This document shows, in pieces, positions 51,846-60,406 of a stretch of DNA of 64,000 bases. Origin of the DNA: Spirosoma aureum (GTDB taxonomy: Bacteria; Bacteroidota; Bacteroidia; Cytophagales; Spirosomataceae). The translations under genes were made by a program, and so were the position numbers. Where the stretch lies: positions 1,882,501 through 1,946,500 of the forward strand of contig NZ_CP050063.1 of the NCBI RefSeq assembly GCF_011604685.1, given 5' to 3'. Numbering within the stretch: position 1 is the first letter of the stretch; each line of letters starts with the position of its first letter. Under the pieces are notes generated by a model that was not told the origin of the DNA, ran no database searches, and saw only the letters and a list, made by a program, of their open reading frames with translations.

Positions 51846-52547
51846 ATGAATATGTGGCAAGTCAAAAACCTATACTGGGTGTCTGCTATAGCTATGCTTG
51901 TTTTTGGTTGTGAGAATGCAAATACTGATAAGCTACCGTTAGATACCGATAAAATTGCCTTAATGACATCAAAAGGTGTTAAAAATAACTATAAAGATTT
52001 TGATAAAATTGGCTACCATAAAGGAGATAAAATTTTAGATTTTACTTTATTTTCTCTCGATGGAATTCGGTTTAGTTTTTCTGAAGTATTAAAAAATAAA
52101 AAACCAATTTTATTGATTTCCGGCAGCTATACATGTGATATTACCCGTCGTAATATGCTGGATATAAATTCAATAGCAGCTAAGTATAGAAACTTTATTA
52201 ATGTCTACTTCATCTACACAATTGAAGCTCACCCTTCAGATATTGCCGGCCCCTATTCAAAAGATAATCTCTTACAATTAAGTACTGAAAATATCAAAGA
52301 ACATATTGACGCTAAACAACCTAAAACATACGGTGAGCGAAAGATATTAGCAAAATTGTTGCAACAGAAGAGCTATGTTATGCTGCCTATCCTGATTGAT
52401 AATCCAGCTAATAATTTTTGGTTATCATTTGGTCAGTCACCTAATACGGCCTATTTGATTAACCCAAACGGAACAGTTTATTTTAGACAAACGTGGTTCC
52501 GCTTCCGTGATCTGGATGAAGTGATCAGAGCTATCATTCGGCAATAG
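51846..52547 (+). CDS. Deiodinase-like thioredoxin-fold lipoprotein (Cys form)
   Basis: A 233-residue lipoprotein (lipobox LVFGC, Cys22). The soluble part (about 60-233) is a thioredoxin fold resembling iodothyronine deiodinase: ISGSYTCDITRRNML aligns with the catalytic GSxTU segment (U = selenocysteine; here Cys97, codon TGT) and IYTIEAHPSD (127-132) with the conserved deiodinase EAH/SD motif. Catalysis is inferred; a peroxiredoxin-type reductase is the main alternative. Upstream (51627-51845) is AT-rich, and the gene itself is AT-richer than its neighbours, suggesting recent acquisition. Confidence 0.8.
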   Translation: MNMWQVKNLYWVSAIAMLVFGCENANTDKLPLDTDKIALMTSKGVKNNYKDFDKIGYHKGDKILDFTLFSLDGIRFSFSEVLKNKKPILLISGSYTCDITRRNMLDINSIAAKYRNFINVYFIYTIEAHPSDIAGPYSKDNLLQLSTENIKEHIDAKQPKTYGERKILAKLLQQKSYVMLPILIDNPANNFWLSFGQSPNTAYLINPNGTVYFRQTWFRFRDLDEVIRAIIRQ

Positions 52548-52664
52548 AGCATTTGATTATTAATGATTACTTCATGCCTGGAGTATTTCCGTACAGGCAA
52601 CAAAATACAATTGTTTGTCATGCCTGATTAATCGTACCACTATATCTGCGAAAAAACCGATAAT

Positions 52665-52699
52665 AATCAACTAGCCGGTTAGTAACCGGCTAGTTGATT
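52665..52699. terminator. Bidirectional hairpin terminator
   Basis: AATCAACTAGCCGGTTA (52665-52681) and TAACCGGCTAGTTGATT (52683-52699), perfect 17-bp arms, between converging genes. Terminates the deiodinase-like and M42 peptidase genes. Confidence 0.85.
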
Positions 52700-52703
52700 G
52701 ATT

Positions 52704-53774
52704 TTATTTGATATAGCGAAAATCTTCTCCACCTTTCAACGCCAATAATGTTTCATACATGAGTTTAATCACATTCTGAACATCGTCTTTGTGGACAGTT
52801 TCGACGGTTGTATGCATGTATTTTAACGGAAGTGAGATTAGCGCTGAGGCAATCCCTTCGGTAGCGTAGGCAAAGGCGTCGGTATCCGTTCCTGTCGAAC
52901 GACTAACGGCCTGCCGCTGGAATGCAATGTTTTGCTGGTCGGCTACACCGATCATAAAATCAAGCACATTGTTTTGTACAGCCGGGCCATAACACAATAC
53001 AGGACCATCGCCACATTTAAGGTCTCCCTGCTCTTTTTTGTCGTATCTCGGCGATTGCGTGTCGTGGGTCACATCGGTGCAGATAGCAAGATCGGGCCGG
53101 AGTCGACGGGCAATCATTTCGGCTCCGCGCAAACCGATTTCTTCCTGCACTGCATTGACCACATACAGCGTAAACGGCAGCGTTACGCTATTTTCTTTCA
53201 GGAGCCGGGCTACCTCAGCGATCATAAACCCGCCCATACGATTGTCCAGAGCGCGACCAACGAAATAGCGCTCGTTTAATTCCATCAGGCCATCAGAGAA
53301 CGTACACACAGTACCGACGTGGACGCCCATATCCAATACTTCCTGTTTGGTTGCTGCACCGATGTCGATAAACAGATCCGTTACTTTGGGCGCAGTATCT
53401 TTGGCGAGGTCTCGGACGTGGATAGCGGGCCAGCCGAACACGCCTTCTACAACACCCTTTTTGGTATGTAGATGAACGCGCATAGAAGGAGCTATAACGG
53501 CATCGGAACCGCCATTTCGTCGGACAAACAGGTAGCCATCGTCAGAAATAAAGTTGACGAACCATGAAATCTCATCGGAGTGAGCCTCAATGACCACTTT
53601 ATAGTCTTTTCCTGGCCCAATGACCCCTACTGCCGTGCCATAGGTATCCACAATATGCTCATCGATGTAAGGCTTGAGATAGTCCAGCCAAATCTGCTGC
53701 CCCGACGATTCAAAGCCAGTTGGCGAGGCATTATTAAGATACTGATACAGAAAGTTTTTACTGTGTTCGTTCAT
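52704..53774 (-). CDS. M42-family metallo-aminopeptidase
   Basis: About 356 residues of a dinuclear M42 peptidase (glutamyl or general aminopeptidase forming large tetrahedral complexes). Metal ligands: His in VIEAHSDEIS, Asp in GRALDNRMGG, Glu pair in AVQEEIGLRGA (catalytic/bridging), Asp in ICTDVTHD and His in KYMHTTVETV. Start taken at ATG 53774 (MNEHSKNF); ATG 53795 is an in-frame alternative. Cytoplasmic peptide degradation is the likely role. Confidence 0.92.
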   Translation of the reverse strand: MNEHSKNFLYQYLNNASPTGFESSGQQIWLDYLKPYIDEHIVDTYGTAVGVIGPGKDYKVVIEAHSDEISWFVNFISDDGYLFVRRNGGSDAVIAPSMRVHLHTKKGVVEGVFGWPAIHVRDLAKDTAPKVTDLFIDIGAATKQEVLDMGVHVGTVCTFSDGLMELNERYFVGRALDNRMGGFMIAEVARLLKENSVTLPFTLYVVNAVQEEIGLRGAEMIARRLRPDLAICTDVTHDTQSPRYDKKEQGDLKCGDGPVLCYGPAVQNNVLDFMIGVADQQNIAFQRQAVSRSTGTDTDAFAYATEGIASALISLPLKYMHTTVETVHKDDVQNVIKLMYETLLALKGGEDFRYIK

Positions 53775-53923
53775 TGTGCGCTGAAAATAAGCCATTCATG
53801 GTTGGCTAAAGAGCCACCCCGAAATAGTGAATAAATGAAAATCAAATATAGGCTATTGCTTAACGTGCCAAACTTTAAGGCGCAAAAACTAATCAGCGGT
53901 ACTGAGATTAGATAAAGAAATTT

Positions 53924-54562
53924 TTATAAACCCCGAATGCCCATCAGATCATTGGGATTCGGGCAGATCGCCAGAAACTTCGCGCGATCGCTTATTGAGC
54001 AAACGCCAGGAAAGTCACCCTCGTGGCCAAGCATATCGGTCATGAGTTGAAAATGGAGGTGTGGAGGCCAATCACCATTTTCGGGATAGGGGCCAATCTC
54101 ACCGATTTTATCGTCTACGTCAATTTGCTTTCCCACATATAACCCACTCAGCGACGAACGCGTAAGATGGCCGTAGAGGCTGTAAAGTGGTTGCCCGCCA
54201 ATCGTATGTTCCAGAATAATGGTTGGGCCGTAGTCGCCGAAGTTGGCATTGTCCTGAAAACTATGAACGATACCGGCTAAGGGGGCAAAGACGGGCGTTC
54301 CGGCTTCGGCCCAGAAGTCAATGCCTAGGTGAATCTCTCGAGGTTCTTCCTGCGTATTAAAGTGTTCGCTACGACGGTAAATGACACGATGTTCGTTATA
54401 ACCACCAACGCCGACTTTAACACCTGCTTCCCGTAGTTTCCCAAAAATATAATCAGTAAAGAGGACCGTATCGGTTAAATCAAGCAGTGCCAGATCAGGG
54501 TTTGTGGCCGATAAGTCGAGTCGTAAATAGGGATCTTTCTGAAAATCGAAGGGAAGAAGCAT
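53924..54562 (-). CDS. M23-family peptidase (LytM-like)
   Basis: A 212-residue zinc metallopeptidase of the M23/LytM type. HLGIDFWAEAGTPVFAP, SLYGHL and WPPHLHFQL hold the His/Asp ligands. No signal peptide is visible and an unusual N-terminal region (YNEHRVIYRRSEHF, after a DLALLDLTDTVLFTDY segment) precedes the fold, so this may be a cytoplasmic or non-murein member. Start at ATG 54562; the frame opens at a TTG at 54580. It lies about 150 bases downstream of the M42 gene start region. Confidence 0.85.
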   Translation of the reverse strand: MLLPFDFQKDPYLRLDLSATNPDLALLDLTDTVLFTDYIFGKLREAGVKVGVGGYNEHRVIYRRSEHFNTQEEPREIHLGIDFWAEAGTPVFAPLAGIVHSFQDNANFGDYGPTIILEHTIGGQPLYSLYGHLTRSSLSGLYVGKQIDVDDKIGEIGPYPENGDWPPHLHFQLMTDMLGHEGDFPGVCSISDRAKFLAICPNPNDLMGIRGL

Positions 54563-54696
54563 ACGCAATGAGTGACGCAAAAGGTAAGACTAATTCAAAA
54601 GTTAAGAATTCTTTCGTTAAAACTATTAAGAATTGGCAATCGTATACTTTACAATCCTACAGAAACGTTGGAGTACTCTAACCACAATAGAAAGCT

Positions 54697-55671
54697 ATGA
54701 AACGCAGTAGTGCATCTGGAATTTTATGTGTTTTCATCAGTTTTTTACTGCATAGCTGTACCATGAATGATACGCCACCCCTTGCTGGAGGCTGGCATCC
54801 AAGGTCAGATCTTAGCGGAACAGCGCGAAATGCTGCTGTAACATTTACCCTTGGCGATCTGGCTTATGTCGGAACCGGGGCCAATACCGATAAAGACCCA
54901 CTTGCCGACTTCTGGCAGTATGATCCGGCAAAAAATTCCTGGACACAAATTGCCGACTTCCCTGGGAAAGCCCGTAGTGAAGCGGTTGGTTTTACTATTG
55001 GTGATAAAGGCTACGTTGGAACAGGCCTTGATCGGATTACGGGCAATTTGCTAAAGGATTTTTATGCGTATGATGCGGCCACAAATAAGTGGACTCCGAT
55101 AGCCGATTTTGGCGGGTCGGCCAGACGGTCGGCCATTGCGTTTACCGTAGATGGGATCGGTTTTGTCGGAACAGGATCTGACGGCGCCGAACAGAAAGAC
55201 TTATGGGCCTACAATCCCGCGACAGATTCCTGGACGCGTAAAGCCGATTTTGGCGGCCGGGCACGGCTTGGTGCGGCAACTTTTGTTATTAACAACATCG
55301 CTTATCTTGGAACAGGAAGTACCAATAATGTGAACCAAAATGATTTCTGGGCGTATGATGCCTCTAAAGATGTCTGGAAAGAGCGTCGGAATTTTACCGG
55401 AACATCCATCGCCCGTTCCTACAGCGTTGGTTTTTCGATTAATAAAATCGGTTATCTCATAACAGGTGCCTGTACACAGCGTTCAGGCGATTACGACGTA
55501 TGGGCGTATGACCCCACCGATGATTCATGGGATACCAAATCGTCGTTTGAAGGTACTGCCCGAACACGAGCTGTCGGCTTTGCTACCAGCTCCAAAGGCT
55601 ATATAACGACGGGGTCAAGCGGTCAGACGCGTTTTAATGATTTATGGGAGTTTACGCCGGATGGTAACTAG
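54697..55671 (+). CDS. Kelch-repeat lipoprotein
   Basis: A 324-residue lipoprotein (lipobox FLLHSC). Six Kelch-like units (GDLAYVGTG, GDKGYVGTG, DGIGFVGTG, NNIAYLGTG, NKIGYLITG, SSKGYITTG), each with a W-x-x-x-x-x-F-pattern, form one beta-propeller. Role unknown; such proteins often bind glycans or proteins at the cell surface. ATG at 54697 with a hydrophobic signal. Confidence 0.88.
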   Translation: MKRSSASGILCVFISFLLHSCTMNDTPPLAGGWHPRSDLSGTARNAAVTFTLGDLAYVGTGANTDKDPLADFWQYDPAKNSWTQIADFPGKARSEAVGFTIGDKGYVGTGLDRITGNLLKDFYAYDAATNKWTPIADFGGSARRSAIAFTVDGIGFVGTGSDGAEQKDLWAYNPATDSWTRKADFGGRARLGAATFVINNIAYLGTGSTNNVNQNDFWAYDASKDVWKERRNFTGTSIARSYSVGFSINKIGYLITGACTQRSGDYDVWAYDPTDDSWDTKSSFEGTARTRAVGFATSSKGYITTGSSGQTRFNDLWEFTPDGN

Positions 55672-55769
55672 GTAGCCTTGCTGGTTTCGGATGCTGAAGG
55701 TATATTTACAACTATTTTTTCGTTATTACAGGCATATTCTTCGGCAAACTGACCAATTAACCTAACTGC

Positions 55770-57281
55770 ATGGAAGCTACTATTGAGAAGCCCGTTAATG
55801 AGGCCACGCTTTTCGGCCATCCAATGGGCCTTTTCGTCTTATTTTTTACCGAGATGTGGGAGCGGTTCAGCTACTATGGTATGCGAGCCATTCTGTTGCT
55901 GTTTCTAATTGATAATGTTCGGGGTGGGATGGGGTTGACCGAAGCTGATGGTGCCGCTATTTATGGCATTTATACCGCTTCTGTTTACCTGCTTTCGCTG
56001 CCTGGAGGCTGGATTGCCGACAACCTGCTGGGGCAGCGCAAATCGATTCTGTACGGTGGCATAGTCATTATGCTTGGCCATATCATATTAGCTATTCCAT
56101 CGGGACCCGGATTGTTCTACGCCGGACTCTGCACGGTTGCCATTGGAACGGGATTACTGAAACCTAATATTAGCAGTCTTGTAGGCGAACTTTACCCTGA
56201 AGGCGGTGCTCGTAAAGACGCTGCCTTTTCTATTTTCTACATGGGTATCAATACCGGATCGTTGCTCGGTATTTCGATCGTAGGCTATCTGGGACAGAAA
56301 ATTAGCTGGCACTATGGGTTCGGAGCCGCAGCTATAGCAATGGCCCTGGGGATCATTACTTTCCGGATGTTCGGCCAAAAATACCTCGGCGACCGGGGCC
56401 TCTATGTGGTACCAACAGCGGTTGGAGAGGAAAATTCATCGACGGGCAATCGTTCGCTATTGGTGTTTCTGGCTGTGTTGGTGGCAATTCTGGCCGGTTT
56501 GCAACTGGCCGGAGTAATCGATATGACAACCGCGCAGGGGCTGGCTCAGGCAATGGGCACGATTATTTCGCTCATCGCTGTAAGTTACTTTGTTTATATT
56601 CTGGCTGCGGGTGGGCTCGATAGTGTCGAGAAAAAGCGGGTTGTCGTTCTATTCGTGTTTTTTCTGGCATCGGCTTTATTCTGGGCGGGAAATGAACAAC
56701 AAGGTTCATCACTGCAAATTTTTGCCGATCGCTATACCGACCTTAACCTGTTTGGGTGGCAGATGCCTTCGAGCTGGTTTCAAAATCTAAATCCTGCTTT
56801 TATCCTCATTTTTTCGCCGGTTCTGGCGGCCTTATGGGTTTTCCTGTTCAAGCGAAAGATTGATTTTGCCGTTCCTGCCAAATTCGCGACTAGTCTACTG
56901 CTGCTTGGATTAGCTTATGTTGTTATGGTAGTAGCCTCCCGGCTGGCGCTTAGTGGTACTGGCGTTCGTACATCGCCGTTCTTTCTGGCATTTACCTATC
57001 TGTTCTTTACCCTTGGCGAACTGTTTTTGAGCCCCGTCGGGTTGAGTGCCTTTTCCAAGTTATCCCCCAAACGGTACACGAGCCAGCTAATGGGCTTATG
57101 GTTCGTAGGTACGTCGCTGGGGAACCTGATCGCCGGCCTGTTTGCGGGCGGATTCGATGAGAAAAATGTGCACCAGATGCCCGAAATGTTCCAGAACGTT
57201 GCCTATTTCAGCCTGGGATTTGGCTTTCTGCTTTTGGTGCTTGTTAAGCCACTAAAGAAATGGATGGGCGGAATCGAATAG
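55770..57281 (+). CDS. Proton-dependent oligopeptide transporter (POT/PTR2)
   Basis: A 503-residue MFS transporter importing di- and tripeptides with H+. The E-x-x-E-R motif FTEMWERFSYYGMRAILLLF, GLLKPNISSLVGELY, GAARKDA-like FSIFYMGINTGSL, and EWFR-like C-terminal LSPVGLSAFSKLSP are typical. About 14 hydrophobic segments. Single gene with its own upstream region. Good full-length fit. Confidence 0.93.
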   Translation: MEATIEKPVNEATLFGHPMGLFVLFFTEMWERFSYYGMRAILLLFLIDNVRGGMGLTEADGAAIYGIYTASVYLLSLPGGWIADNLLGQRKSILYGGIVIMLGHIILAIPSGPGLFYAGLCTVAIGTGLLKPNISSLVGELYPEGGARKDAAFSIFYMGINTGSLLGISIVGYLGQKISWHYGFGAAAIAMALGIITFRMFGQKYLGDRGLYVVPTAVGEENSSTGNRSLLVFLAVLVAILAGLQLAGVIDMTTAQGLAQAMGTIISLIAVSYFVYILAAGGLDSVEKKRVVVLFVFFLASALFWAGNEQQGSSLQIFADRYTDLNLFGWQMPSSWFQNLNPAFILIFSPVLAALWVFLFKRKIDFAVPAKFATSLLLLGLAYVVMVVASRLALSGTGVRTSPFFLAFTYLFFTLGELFLSPVGLSAFSKLSPKRYTSQLMGLWFVGTSLGNLIAGLFAGGFDEKNVHQMPEMFQNVAYFSLGFGFLLLVLVKPLKKWMGGIE

Positions 57282-57295
57282 GTAGTAAAACGCCT

Positions 57296-57631
57296 TTATC
57301 CCCCTGCTTTTTTCGCTTTATAACCTTTACCAGTTAGCCACGCCAGCACTTTATCACGGTGGTCGCCCTGAATCAGAATTTCGTTGTCTTTCGTTGAACC
57401 GCCTGCACCACAGGCGGTTTTCAATTGTTTGCCGAGGTCTGCCAGATCGGCATCAGTGCCAATAAATCCGCGTATACTCGTTACGACCTTATTGCCGCCT
57501 AATTTCTCTAACCAGATTTTCAGACTTTGCTGGGCTGGGGCTACTGTTTCGGCTTCTGACTGATCGTCAGATTGGTAATCAAAGTCTGGGTTAGTTGAGT
57601 AAACAATACCACTGCGATTTTTCTTGCTCAT
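57296..57631 (-). CDS. SUI1/eIF1-like translation factor (YciH-type)
   Basis: A 111-residue protein of the SUI1/eIF1 family, which in eukaryotes guards start-codon selection. Visible are KVVTSIRGFIGTDADLADLG, KQLKTACGAGGSTKDNEILI and QGDHRDKVLAWLTGKGYKAKK, the standard three-strand core. The start is taken at ATG 57631; an upstream TTG in frame would add seven residues. Bacterial role is unclear (E. coli YciH is stress-related). Confidence 0.93.
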   Translation of the reverse strand: MSKKNRSGIVYSTNPDFDYQSDDQSEAETVAPAQQSLKIWLEKLGGNKVVTSIRGFIGTDADLADLGKQLKTACGAGGSTKDNEILIQGDHRDKVLAWLTGKGYKAKKAGG

Positions 57632-57655
57632 AGGTTTCGCTGTTTCCTGCAAAAA

Positions 57656-57735
57656 TAGGACTTTCGTTCAGAAGTGTGCCACGGTTTGTTTGCATATCAC
57701 TAGTAACCGTGGCACGCTTCTGAACGAAAGTCCTA
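57656..57735. repeat. Long intergenic hairpin, 31-bp arms
   Basis: Arms 57656-57686 (TAGGACTTTCGTTCAGAAGT...) and 57705-57735 are reverse complements with a single mismatch, which in RNA would be a G-U pair, around an 18-base loop. It lies between the SUI1-like gene and the small membrane protein gene, both on the minus strand. Confidence 0.92.
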
Positions 57736-57756
57736 AAAATACAGGCTTTTTATTAG

Positions 57757-58005
57757 TTAGCGCGTTCGTCCCTGTGCCGTGCGTACGTTTGTATTCCCGC
57801 CATTCCTGGTACGCCACCACTTCCGGACGTGGTGCCCCAGCCATAGCCAGACCCCTGATAAAACGACGGCAGGGAGTATGACAAATTTGACGGCAAAAGC
57901 TGGCTCCGGTAGTGAGGCAACCGGCCCATAGATATAGCCAAGTACAGGAATGCTGGCCAGAATATGAAACCAGCGTATGATTTTACGTTCGGTAGCGGCT
58001 TTCAT
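57757..58005 (-). CDS. Small membrane protein in the LytTR/LytS operon
   Basis: An 82-residue protein with two TM helices (HILASIPVLGYIYGPVASL and FAVKFVILPAVVLSGVWLWL) and a basic C-terminal tail (HHVRKWWRTRNG). No family is named. It starts 11 bases after the LytTR regulator gene on the same strand, so it is probably co-transcribed with the kinase and regulator. Confidence 0.8.
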   Translation of the reverse strand: MKAATERKIIRWFHILASIPVLGYIYGPVASLPEPAFAVKFVILPAVVLSGVWLWLGHHVRKWWRTRNGGNTNVRTAQGRTR

Positions 58006-58016
58006 AACGTTGATTG

Positions 58017-58799
58017 TTAAAGTTCCAGCATCTGCCGCACAGCTTCGCCATAGGTACTGCCCGTTGTCAGTTTCGTACCTTTTTTATCGCTCATCGCCAG
58101 CAGGAATTTGCCATCGAAATGCTTGTGAATTTCGGCAATTTTATGCCGATTGACCATCACCGACCGGCTCACGCGGACAAATGTGTCGGGCAGTTTTTCG
58201 TTGAGTGTAGTCAGCGTATAAGTTGTCAGAAACTTCTGCCCGTCCATCGTAGCCAGAAAAACATATTTGTCTTCGGCTTCAAAAAAAGCAATGTCTGAAA
58301 GAGGAACCAGCCGGATTTTTTCGCCCGTTTTCACCGAGATTGAATAAATTTCTTTTTTCGGCTGCATCTGGGCCAAAAGCCGCATTAAATTGTCCGACAT
58401 CGGGCTGCTGCCTAATTGTGAGGGATCGTTTCGTTCGACCAACGATCTGATTTTCTGCGCTGTACGAGCTAATCGATCTGCTTCAACGGGCTTTAGTAAA
58501 TAATCGACCGAGTTTTCTTCAAATGCCCGAATCGCATACTGATCAAAGGCTGTGGCAAATACAACCAACGGCATCGCCGTGAGTCGCGAAAGCATTTCGA
58601 AGCCGTTGAGCAAGGGCATCTCGATGTCTAAAAAAATTACATCCGGGCGTTCTGCTTCGATCAATGTTAAACCTTCAGCCCCGTTCGGCGCGTCGCCTAT
58701 TACCTCAAACGTATCATTGTATTTGACGAGAAGTCGGCGTAAACGGCTGATAGCCAGTGGCTCATCATCAATAAGTATGGTTTTGAGCGGGAATGTCAT
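58017..58799 (-). CDS. LytTR-family response regulator
   Basis: A 260-residue response regulator. The receiver has DDE near the N-terminus, phospho-acceptor Asp58 in VIFLDIEMPLLNG and the conserved Lys of YLLKPVE; the C-terminal LytTR DNA-binding domain begins at about residue 150 (EIYSISVKTGEKIRLVPLSD; LNEKLPDTFVRVSRSVMVNR). The kinase gene is 12 bases upstream and the small membrane protein gene follows, giving a kinase-regulator-membrane protein order. Confidence 0.93.
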   Translation of the reverse strand: MTFPLKTILIDDEPLAISRLRRLLVKYNDTFEVIGDAPNGAEGLTLIEAERPDVIFLDIEMPLLNGFEMLSRLTAMPLVVFATAFDQYAIRAFEENSVDYLLKPVEADRLARTAQKIRSLVERNDPSQLGSSPMSDNLMRLLAQMQPKKEIYSISVKTGEKIRLVPLSDIAFFEAEDKYVFLATMDGQKFLTTYTLTTLNEKLPDTFVRVSRSVMVNRHKIAEIHKHFDGKFLLAMSDKKGTKLTTGSTYGEAVRQMLEL

Positions 58800-58811
58800 G
58801 GATTCGTGTGA

Positions 58812-60290
58812 TTAGGCATCTGTATCGGGAATCACCAGCGAATAACCACTTCGAACTTTAGTCATAAGAATAGACAGGAGCACCTGCTTCAATGGCCAGT
58901 TCTGAAGTTCTACGCGGGCGTCGTCACCGTAGAGTAGTTTTAGTTTATCCTGAATGCTTCGTAAGCCATACCCACCGCTCATATCGTCGGAAAAAGCGGG
59001 GCCGTTATCGTGGACACAGAGGTGAAGCTCACCGTTTTTCTCATAAATACGGACGTCGATACGGCCTGCATCGGCGCGTTTCGCAATGCCATGCTTGATG
59101 GCATTTTCGACAATGGGCTGTAACAAAAACTGAGGCAGTTTCAGCTCATTCAGGGCCGGATCGGCCACTTCAACGCTAAACGTTAACCGATTTCCGAATC
59201 GCACTTGTTCAACCTGTAAGTAGGTTCGAACCATCTCCAGTTCGTCGGCCAGGGTAGAAAATAATTCGCCATTGCGGCTCGTCGAGTAACGAAACAGTTT
59301 TGACAGCAACAACGTCATTTCCTCAGCCTTGTCGGGATCTTCGTGAACCAGGCTGGCAATACTATTCAGGGCATTATACAGAAAATGCGGATTAATTTTA
59401 GCCTGTAAAGCATCCAGTTCAGCCCGTGTTTTTAATTTCTCCAGATTCAGAAGCTGAATTTCCTGCTCTGAGAGCTTCCGGGTCAACTGGCGCCCTTGCT
59501 GAAGAACATAAAGGAAGATGTTGGCGATGAGCAAATCACCTAATACATAGAAATACCAGGATGCTGTTTGCTCGACCCCGACGGGTCGTTTCGCTAATTC
59601 ATCGATAAACGGTTTGCCCAGCAACATGTACAAAACCGAATTGATACTGAAGAAGCTAATTATTACCGCAACACTCACCAGTAGGTGTCTTAGCCAGATA
59701 GCTTTAAACTGACTCGTAAGCCAACCCGACATTGCCCACGTTAGCAGAAATACAGCAGCTCCATCGGTAACATTCTCGATGATCAGAAATCGATACAAGC
59801 CCGCTATCAGTGGATCTGTAGCGTTCAGAATCAGGTGAGTAAAGTAGATGATGGCATTGCAGCCATAGATCAGTAAGGCACCCAGAAAAGAGCCAATGAA
59901 GGTTCCCCAGCCGGGTTTCTGGAGTAATGTCGTTAACGTAATGGGTTCTGCTTTGATCTTCTCCGGGATGTATTTACTTCGCCCGGCAAAATTGAATGTG
60001 GCTCCTTCTACATTAGCGCCTGTCAGGTTCACATTCATCAACCCGCAGAAATTCAGGTTCGCTTCATACAAATCGGCATCCGTAAAGTCAGCCCCGCTGA
60101 GTTCCGAAAAGCTTAGATTCGCCTGTCGCAATATGGCTCCCCGAAAATTAGCTCTGGTGAGGTTCGAAAAACGAAGGTCAGCCTGTGTCAGGTCAATACC
60201 GCTAAAATCGAAATCGGCCAGGTCAGATGCCCGCATGTTAAGGCGCCTGCCATTTTTACCGATCGTGCCGATAAGTTGCTCGCGAGTCAT
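58812..60290 (-). CDS. LytS-like sensor histidine kinase with N-terminal pentapeptide repeats
   Basis: A 492-residue kinase. Residues about 15-115 form pentapeptide repeats (ADLRFSNLTRANFRG; LRQANLSFSELSGADF; DLYEANLNFCGLMNVNLTG) that fold as a right-handed beta-helix, then about four to five TM helices to about 270, a His_kinase domain with KINPHFLYNALNS (His302) and a HATPase with ENAIKHGI, HDNGPAF and GYGLRSIQDKL. The regulator gene follows 12 bases downstream. Pentapeptide repeats on a LytS-type kinase are unusual; they may act as a protein-binding or sensing surface. Confidence 0.93.
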   Translation of the reverse strand: MTREQLIGTIGKNGRRLNMRASDLADFDFSGIDLTQADLRFSNLTRANFRGAILRQANLSFSELSGADFTDADLYEANLNFCGLMNVNLTGANVEGATFNFAGRSKYIPEKIKAEPITLTTLLQKPGWGTFIGSFLGALLIYGCNAIIYFTHLILNATDPLIAGLYRFLIIENVTDGAAVFLLTWAMSGWLTSQFKAIWLRHLLVSVAVIISFFSINSVLYMLLGKPFIDELAKRPVGVEQTASWYFYVLGDLLIANIFLYVLQQGRQLTRKLSEQEIQLLNLEKLKTRAELDALQAKINPHFLYNALNSIASLVHEDPDKAEEMTLLLSKLFRYSTSRNGELFSTLADELEMVRTYLQVEQVRFGNRLTFSVEVADPALNELKLPQFLLQPIVENAIKHGIAKRADAGRIDVRIYEKNGELHLCVHDNGPAFSDDMSGGYGLRSIQDKLKLLYGDDARVELQNWPLKQVLLSILMTKVRSGYSLVIPDTDA

Positions 60291-60406
60291 TCGTTAGTTA
60301 TTGATTTACAGTTTACGGTATCTGATCTAAAAGTTACTGGTGTATTGTTGTTGTAGATAGCTCTTCCGTTTACTATAAACCGAAAGCCATTGGCTAAATA
60401 CTGATC

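Noticed and set aside
51846..52547. Possible selenocysteine in the deiodinase-like gene, suggested by selD in the same window
   Set aside because: The codon at Cys97 (52134-52136) is TGT, not TGA, and selD is 39 kb away with no Sec machinery visible.
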